Shown here: positions 63,991 through 64,000 of the stretch, one piece after another
How the letters are laid out: every line of letters starts with the position of its first letter
How positions within the stretch are numbered: position 1 is the stretch's first letter
DNA from: CAVQMB01 sp963713445
GTDB lineage: Bacteria > Pseudomonadota > Gammaproteobacteria > Competibacterales > Competibacteraceae
DNA length: 64,000 nt
Reading direction: 5' to 3'
Assembly: GCA_963713445.1 (NCBI GenBank)
Contig: CAVQMB010000019.1
Span: forward strand, 1 to 64,000
Notes under the pieces: model-generated
Databases searched by the model: none
Told to the model about the DNA's origin: nothing
The model's input: the letters and a program-made list of their open reading frames with translations, nothing else
Program-made: the position numbers and the translations under genes

Positions 63991-64000
63991 TGTTGCCCGC

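Noticed and set aside
1..64000. CRISPR array, prophage, transposase, toxin-antitoxin or restriction system
   Set aside because: No repeat-spacer pattern, terminal inverted repeats or defence-type domains were seen on either strand.

Overview
The window is protein-coding DNA from a high-GC bacterium, most likely a gammaproteobacterium. The evidence is conserved gene order: queG diverges from nnrDE-tsaE-amiC, a ypjD-like gene precedes a CNNM/CorC gene, prfB precedes lysS, and there is a complete ccoNOQP-GHIS block with a consensus FNR/ANR box. The genus cannot be named from the sequence. There is no CRISPR array, rRNA, integrase or transposase; one tRNA (Asn, GUU) is present.

Layout. 1-7.9 kb: a 5'-truncated ligA, a tartrate/D-malate-type dehydrogenase, a GhrA-type 2-hydroxyacid dehydrogenase and purL (minus strand). 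All four are broken by many small frameshifts. 8-11 kb: a GAF-GGDEF-EAL c-di-GMP enzyme preceded by a protein carrying four MshEN-like repeats at exact 29-residue spacing. 11.4-16.7 kb: remnant of a 2OG-Fe(II) oxygenase, then amiC, tsaE and nnrDE (one internal TAG), with queG divergent. 16.7-22.1 kb: nadE, and a molybdate locus (short ModE, palindromic ModE-type operator, modABC). 22.1-31.3 kb: gloA, a cytochrome c assembly-like protein, a CNNM/CorC protein, an NDH-SelD fusion, a divergent unrecognised protein of about 617 aa (possible PqqD-like domain plus glycosyltransferase-like domain), and uvrB. 31.3-38 kb: an aspartate-type aminotransferase, tRNA-Asn, a folate/one-carbon pair (formyl-THF hydrolase-like protein and a DMGDH/GcvT-type oxidase) and serA. 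38.2-45.8 kb: cbb3 oxidase structural and assembly genes. 45.9-53 kb: an orphan HAAT-type binding protein, an FKBP isomerase, and a HAAT ABC transporter whose second permease and first ATPase are fused. 53-64 kb: a phosphopantetheinyl transferase (frameshifted), a BI-1 family protein, ETF-ubiquinone oxidoreductase, a DUF1461/Lit-like protein coupled to a PagL-like protein, a rhodanese-like lipoprotein, a divergent HAD/ECH fusion lacking the expected catalytic His, prfB with its programmed +1 frameshift, and lysS.

Genes that plausibly work together: the cbb3 set (microaerobic respiration, FNR-controlled); ModE-modABC; dimethylglycine/sarcosine oxidation with formyl-THF hydrolysis, both turning over folate-bound one-carbon units; the tartrate-type dehydrogenase with a hydroxypyruvate/glyoxylate reductase; the c-di-GMP pair; and the DUF1461-PagL envelope pair.

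Caution: frameshifts occur in genes that are normally essential or highly conserved (ligA, purL) and in many others (modB, the PPTase, the 617-aa protein, the HAD/ECH gene). Uncorrected indel errors from long-read data or a metagenome assembly explain this better than gene decay, except perhaps for the oxygenase remnant. The prfB frameshift is genuine recoding. No system here is provably new. The best candidates for novelty are the 617-aa PqqD-like/GT-like protein and the four-repeat c-di-GMP effector candidate.
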